The position numbers were made by a program, and so were the translations under genes. 64,000 nt of DNA, from contig JADGFD010000003.1 in NCBI GenBank assembly GCA_016744015.1, positions 124,001-188,000 on the forward strand, given 5' to 3'. The first letter of the stretch is position 1; every line of letters begins with the position of its first letter. The stretch is from Paracoccaceae bacterium (GTDB taxonomy: Bacteria > Pseudomonadota > Alphaproteobacteria > Rhodobacterales > Rhodobacteraceae). The notes under the pieces were generated by a model. It saw only the letters and a program-made list of their open reading frames with translations. It was not told where the DNA came from and searched no databases. Shown here piece after piece: positions 60,640 to 64,000 of this stretch.

Positions 60640-60667
60640 TTGGGCTGATATATTCAACTTTTATATT
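60640..60667 (+). promoter_or_regulatory. Promoter of the TSUP/Alph_Pro_TM operon
   Basis: TTGGGC (60640-60645), 16-base spacer and TATATT (60662-60667), 33 bases before the ATG at 60700. GGTGGA precedes the start as ribosome-binding site. Confidence 0.45.
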
Positions 60668-60699
60668 GTAAACCAAACGCCTCATTAACAGGTGGAATC

Positions 60700-61614
60700 A
60701 TGCAGATTTATCTCCCCATTGCCGAAGTCTCGGTGAATATGTTTGTTTTGCTGGGCCTTGGCGGCCTTGTGGGCATGCTTTCAGGCATTTTTGGCGTTGG
60801 TGGCGGGTTTTTGATGACCCCGATTCTGATTATGATAGGTATTCCGCCGGCTGTGGCTGTGGCCACCGAGGCCAACCAGATTGTGGCATCGTCCTTTTCT
60901 GGCGTGCTCGCGCATTTCAAGCGCAAAACGGTCGATATAAAAATGGGCCTGATCCTGATGCTCGGCGGCCTTGTGGGTGCAACCCTTGGGGTGCAGATAT
61001 TCAAATACCTTAAGAGCATCGGGCAGGTTGAACTGTTGGTTACGCTATCTTACGTCGTATTTCTGGGCCTTGTGGGCGGCATGATGTTTGTGGAAAGCCT
61101 TAACGCTATTCGCCGCTCTGGCAAACCAGGCGCTTTGCCTAAAAAGAAAAAGCATAACTGGATTCATGGGTTGCCGTTTAAAACGCGGTTTCGCACGTCA
61201 GGGCTTTATATTTCTGTGATCCCGCCCATTGTGGTGGGCGTTGCTGTGGGTATTTTGGCGGCAATCATGGGCGTTGGTGGTGGATTTATCATGGTGCCGG
61301 CCATGATCTATATGCTGGGCATGCCCACCAAAGTGGTTGTCGGCACCTCGCTGTTTCAAATCATTTTTGTGACAGCATACACCACGCTTTCGCACGCCAT
61401 GCAAAACTACACGGTGGATGGCATTCTGGCGGTGCTCCTCATTCTTGGTGGCGTTATTGGCGCGCAAATCGGCACCCGAATCGGGGTAAAGCTAAAGGCA
61501 GAGCAACTGCGCATTTTGCTAGCGGCCATGGTGCTGCTCATGTGTGGCAAGCTGGCGCTTGACCTGCTGCTCATGCCGAGCGAGCTGTTCTCCATTGGCA
61601 CGGGGGGCCATTAA
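60700..61614 (+). CDS. TSUP family (TauE/SafE) sulfite/organosulfonate-type transporter
   Basis: 304 residues, eight or so hydrophobic spans arranged as two repeats: GLGGLVGMLSGIFGVGGGFLMTPILIMIGI near residue 18 and GVAVGILAAIMGVGGGFIMVPAMIYMLG near 180, the duplicated TauE family motif. It probably exports sulfite or a related anion. Followed after one base by the Alph_Pro_TM gene, a fixed pair in alphaproteobacteria. Confidence 0.9.
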   Translation: MQIYLPIAEVSVNMFVLLGLGGLVGMLSGIFGVGGGFLMTPILIMIGIPPAVAVATEANQIVASSFSGVLAHFKRKTVDIKMGLILMLGGLVGATLGVQIFKYLKSIGQVELLVTLSYVVFLGLVGGMMFVESLNAIRRSGKPGALPKKKKHNWIHGLPFKTRFRTSGLYISVIPPIVVGVAVGILAAIMGVGGGFIMVPAMIYMLGMPTKVVVGTSLFQIIFVTAYTTLSHAMQNYTVDGILAVLLILGGVIGAQIGTRIGVKLKAEQLRILLAAMVLLMCGKLALDLLLMPSELFSIGTGGH

Positions 61615-61615
61615 T

Positions 61616-62374
61616 ATGCTACGCATTCTCATAGCCGCCGTCACTTTGCTTGCCACGCCCCTGCTGGCCCAAGAAGATGTGGTCGTTGACCTTAGTCAAA
61701 ACCGCGTGGATATCACCGCGACCTTTGCCGGCTCCAATATTTTTGTATTTGGGGCTGTTAAGCGCGAAGCCCCGCTGCCAGAAGGCACGGGCCCGCTTGA
61801 TGTGGCCATCGTGATTGAAGGCCCGCTGGAAACCGTAACCGTGCGGAAAAAAGAGAAAAAGCTGGGAATTTGGGTGAACTCCGATTCGGTTGAAGTGCAT
61901 GAAGCGCCAAGCTTTTTTACCATCGCCACCACACGACCGCTAGAAGACATGCTAACTGAAGGCGACCGGCGCGATTATGCCATTGGGCTCGATTTTGCCG
62001 TGCGCCCGCAGGGGCCAACCCAAGGCGATGTTGAAAGTTTTGCCGAGGCGGTGAGCCGTATTCGCCAAGATGAAGGGCTTTATTCGCAACGGGAAGAAAT
62101 TGTAAACCTCACCGAAGATACACTTTTTGAGGCCGATATCCGCCTGCCTGCCAATCTGGTAGAGGGCGATTACAATGTGCGGATATATCTGGTGCGCGAC
62201 AAAAATATTGTTTCGGATGCGTCGGTTGGCATTGAAGTGCGCAAAGCCGGGCTTGAGGCATGGCTCTATAACCTATCGCGCGAATATGCGCTGCTTTACG
62301 GGCTGCTCTCCATATTCGTAGCGCTGGCCGCGGGCTATGGCGCATCTGAGGCATTCCGGCGGCTCAAACGCTAG
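61616..62374 (+). CDS. Alph_Pro_TM (TIGR02186) family protein
   Basis: 252 residues from ATG 61616, with a signal peptide (MLRILIAAVTLLATPLLA), a beta-rich periplasmic part (VVDLSQNRVDITATFAGSNIFVFGAVKREAPLPEG...) and one membrane span near the C-terminus (ALLYGLLSIFVALAAGYGASEAF). The family is restricted to alphaproteobacteria and found next to TSUP transporters, so it is probably a subunit or regulator of the transporter. Earlier frame starting at 61544 rejected as it overlaps the transporter gene. Confidence 0.85.
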   Translation: MLRILIAAVTLLATPLLAQEDVVVDLSQNRVDITATFAGSNIFVFGAVKREAPLPEGTGPLDVAIVIEGPLETVTVRKKEKKLGIWVNSDSVEVHEAPSFFTIATTRPLEDMLTEGDRRDYAIGLDFAVRPQGPTQGDVESFAEAVSRIRQDEGLYSQREEIVNLTEDTLFEADIRLPANLVEGDYNVRIYLVRDKNIVSDASVGIEVRKAGLEAWLYNLSREYALLYGLLSIFVALAAGYGASEAFRRLKR

Positions 62375-62463
62375 GCTGGCGTCTATCCGAACTGTTGCAG
62401 CGCGGCGCGTTTGCATACGCTGAGGCAAGCGCGAGCTTTGCCGCGCCGCCACCGATGATGCGG

Positions 62464-63240
62464 CTATTTCGCTTTGCTTATTGCGTCCACCTTGGCCGTC
62501 AACGCATCTAATTTGGCCATAACCTCATCGCGATAATCATCCGTTGCCTTATTGTCTTCAGCCTCATGCGCCCCCTCCATGGAGGTCACGATCAAACCAA
62601 CCACAAGGTTTACCACCGCAAAGGTTGTAACCATAATAAACGGCACAAAAAATGCCCATGCATAAGGGTGTACATCCATCACAGGCCGCACAATGCCCAT
62701 AGACCAACTCTCAAGCGTCATAATCTGGAACAGCGAATACAGGCTCTCGCCAAGGGTGCCAAACCAGTCAGGGAAGGTCTCTCCAAACAATTTAGTCGCC
62801 ATAACGCCCGCGATATAAAAGATCAGCGCCATCAGCACAAAAACAGACATCATGCCGGGGAGCGCGGTGATAAAGCCCTCAACCACGCGACGTAGGCTCG
62901 GGGCCACCGAAACCACCCGTAGCACCCGCATAATGCGCATAGCCCGCAGGACCGAAAGGCCGCCAGCCCCGGGCAGCAGCGAAATGCCAACGATGATAAA
63001 GTCAAAATTATTCCAACCACTCAGAAAAAAGCGGTGCCGGTGCACGATAAGCTTCAGGACGATTTCGATGGTAAAAATACCAAGGCAGATATTGTCGATC
63101 AGGTCGAGCAGCAAGCCACTGCGCTCCATCAGCTCTTTGGAGGTCTGCAAGCCAAGCACCACGGCATTAACAAGAATAACGGCGAGGATAAAATTGCCAA
63201 ACGCGCGCGAAGAAATAAGAGAATTGATGTGCTTGATCAT
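62464..63240 (-). CDS. Voltage-gated sodium channel (bacterial NaVBac type)
   Basis: 258 residues forming one six-helix channel subunit (tetramer in the membrane). S4 carries regularly spaced arginines (LRAMRIMRVLRVVSVAPSLRR, residues about 96-118). Pore: LYSLFQIMTLESWSMGIVRPVM with selectivity filter TLESWSM, the signature of bacterial sodium-selective channels such as that of Roseobacter. The C-terminus (DEVMAKLDALTAKVDAISKAK) is a coiled coil that stabilises the tetramer. It fits a marine lifestyle with sodium-linked motility or pH homeostasis. Gene is divergent from nothing nearby; upstream 63241-63317 is short. Confidence 0.93.
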   Translation of the reverse strand: MIKHINSLISSRAFGNFILAVILVNAVVLGLQTSKELMERSGLLLDLIDNICLGIFTIEIVLKLIVHRHRFFLSGWNNFDFIIVGISLLPGAGGLSVLRAMRIMRVLRVVSVAPSLRRVVEGFITALPGMMSVFVLMALIFYIAGVMATKLFGETFPDWFGTLGESLYSLFQIMTLESWSMGIVRPVMDVHPYAWAFFVPFIMVTTFAVVNLVVGLIVTSMEGAHEAEDNKATDDYRDEVMAKLDALTAKVDAISKAK

Positions 63241-63317
63241 AAAATACCCCTGATGTTTTTTTGCAATCTAGGGGAAGTCAGGCTAAAAGCCAATAAATTT
63301 GCGCGCAATGCAAGGCC

Positions 63318-64000
63318 TTAAGCACGGTCAGCCATCTGCCACGGCATCGGTTGCTTAACACGCTTGGTTAGATGGTGCTTTGGTGACAGGTCCTTGGGAA
63401 TGTCAGGCGCCTCACCGCGCACAAGCTGCCTCAGGGCTGAAGCAATAATATGCGCATTGCCAAGGCCGGTTTTAAAGCCGCCGGTGGCTACAAAGGTGTG
63501 GTCATCAAGCTGGCCCAGCATGGCCTCCGGCTTGGGCGCGCGGGGGCGCAAGCCGGCATGGCGCTCAAGCAGTTTGGCGGCGCTAAGTGCGGGCACAATC
63601 GCAAAGGCCTTGGCCAAGACCGCATCTAGCAATGCGTCAGTGCTGCTAGCATCTGTAAACTTGTTTTCACTCGTGGCCCCAACGGCCACGGTGCCATTCG
63701 CATGGGGGATAATATATACGCCGTTACCAAAAATCACGGGGCTACCCGCTGGCACCCCCCCGCTCAAAAGAGCGGCTTGGCCTTTAACCCCACGGATTTT
63801 CCCTTCGCCCAGAAAAGGCGAAAGCAAGGCTTCGCTGCCAATGCCCGCGGCGATGACACAGACGCCTTCAAGTGCCCTCACAGGGTGGTTCTCCACAATT
63901 TCACCGCCGCTTTTGATCACGGCCGCCGCCAGCGCCGCGCTGGCAAGACGAGGGTTTATGCGTGCGCTCAGGGTTTCATGCACCACGCCAAATGGGGCCG
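63318..64000 (-). CDS. FAD-dependent oxidoreductase (DAO family), C-terminal part, truncated by window edge
   Basis: Ends at 63318; the reading frame stays open to position 64000 so only the C-terminal 227 residues are seen. It matches the D-amino-acid oxidase/glycine oxidase type: APFGVVHETLSARINPRLASAALAAAV, CVIAAGIGSEALL, GNGVYIIPHANGTVAVGATSE, and the FAD-binding end FVATGGFKTGLGNAHIIASALRQLV. The N-terminal Rossmann part lies outside. It may be a ThiO-like or D-amino acid oxidase; the substrate cannot be told. Confidence 0.75.
   Translation of the reverse strand, partial: APFGVVHETLSARINPRLASAALAAAVIKSGGEIVENHPVRALEGVCVIAAGIGSEALLSPFLGEGKIRGVKGQAALLSGGVPAGSPVIFGNGVYIIPHANGTVAVGATSENKFTDASSTDALLDAVLAKAFAIVPALSAAKLLERHAGLRPRAPKPEAMLGQLDDHTFVATGGFKTGLGNAHIIASALRQLVRGEAPDIPKDLSPKHHLTKRVKQPMPWQMADRA

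Noticed and set aside
1-64000. CRISPR arrays, insertion sequences, prophage genes, rRNA genes, riboswitches
   Set aside because: No arrays of direct repeats with spacers, no transposase or integrase frames, no rRNA sequence and no recognisable riboswitch core were found.

Overview
The window looks like a chromosomal segment of an alphaproteobacterium of the order Rhodobacterales (Roseobacter-like). Evidence: moderately high GC with alphaproteobacterial protein families throughout (Alph_Pro_TM/TIGR02186 protein beside a TSUP transporter, DUF6502 protein, peptidoglycan-binding pseudo-caspase), a GAAC-N7-GAAC SOS box of the alphaproteobacterial LexA type in front of dinB, a single-domain voltage-gated sodium channel of the marine Roseobacter kind, the chromosomal order rsmI-yraN / lpoA-like / glnD / murJ / rhomboid / trpS, and many ATGA-type overlapping start/stop junctions. 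There is no IS element, prophage, integrase, rRNA operon or CRISPR array.

Left part (1-13.5 kb): the 5' end of a coenzyme F420 biosynthesis gene (CofG domain) runs off the left edge. It is followed by a DUF6502 gene coupled to an unlisted 45-residue lipoprotein, a divergent lipoprotein gene, a class V aminotransferase-fold enzyme, an IorAB-type molybdenum hydroxylase with a divergent TetR regulator and a clear 27-bp operator, clpB with an RpoH-like promoter, pyrF, dinB under an SOS box, a strong candidate small RNA, and an N-formylglutamate amidohydrolase-family gene.

13.6-24.8 kb: tRNA-Val(GAC), rpmJ, a caspase-fold protein lacking its catalytic cysteine, and a long leftward operon for a branched-chain-amino-acid-type (Liv) ABC transporter. 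That operon is bracketed by two different acyl-CoA ligases and contains two small unknown membrane proteins. The ligase/transporter combination suggests import and CoA activation of an organic acid (aromatic or fatty) rather than of amino acids.

24.8-29.1 kb: an ECF-type sigma factor translationally coupled to a membrane-anchored VWA (YfbK-type) protein, a WYL regulator with a divergent VOC protein and a 25-bp palindrome, and tRNA-Trp.

29.1-39.5 kb: an accessory surface-glycan region with three large glycosyltransferases, a DUF6212-like protein, a sulfotransferase-like protein, a TPR-like protein, and two adjacent small proteins with a transthyretin/5-hydroxyisourate-hydrolase fold that have lost the catalytic residues.

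39.5-50.2 kb: housekeeping block: pth, yraN, rsmI, lpoA-like, glnD, murJ, an active plus a degenerate rhomboid, trpS. 50.3-55 kb: small accessory genes (DUF3592, GNAT, rhodanese, universal stress protein, a second class V aminotransferase-fold enzyme, NifU scaffold, RimI-like). 55-60.6 kb: a complete purine-nucleoside uptake and salvage operon (BMP receptor, double ATPase, two permeases, purine nucleoside phosphorylase). 60.7-64 kb: TSUP transporter with Alph_Pro_TM partner, a bacterial Nav channel, and the 3' part of a FAD-dependent oxidoreductase running off the right edge.

The most unusual signals are the candidate sRNA with an operator inside its promoter (about 12.56-12.66 kb), the repurposed hydroxyisourate-hydrolase-fold pair (32.9-33.7 kb), a CCTAGG-centred palindrome present in two distant intergenic regions (24.7 and 47.7 kb), and several pseudo-enzymes (caspase fold, rhomboid fold) kept next to functional partners.
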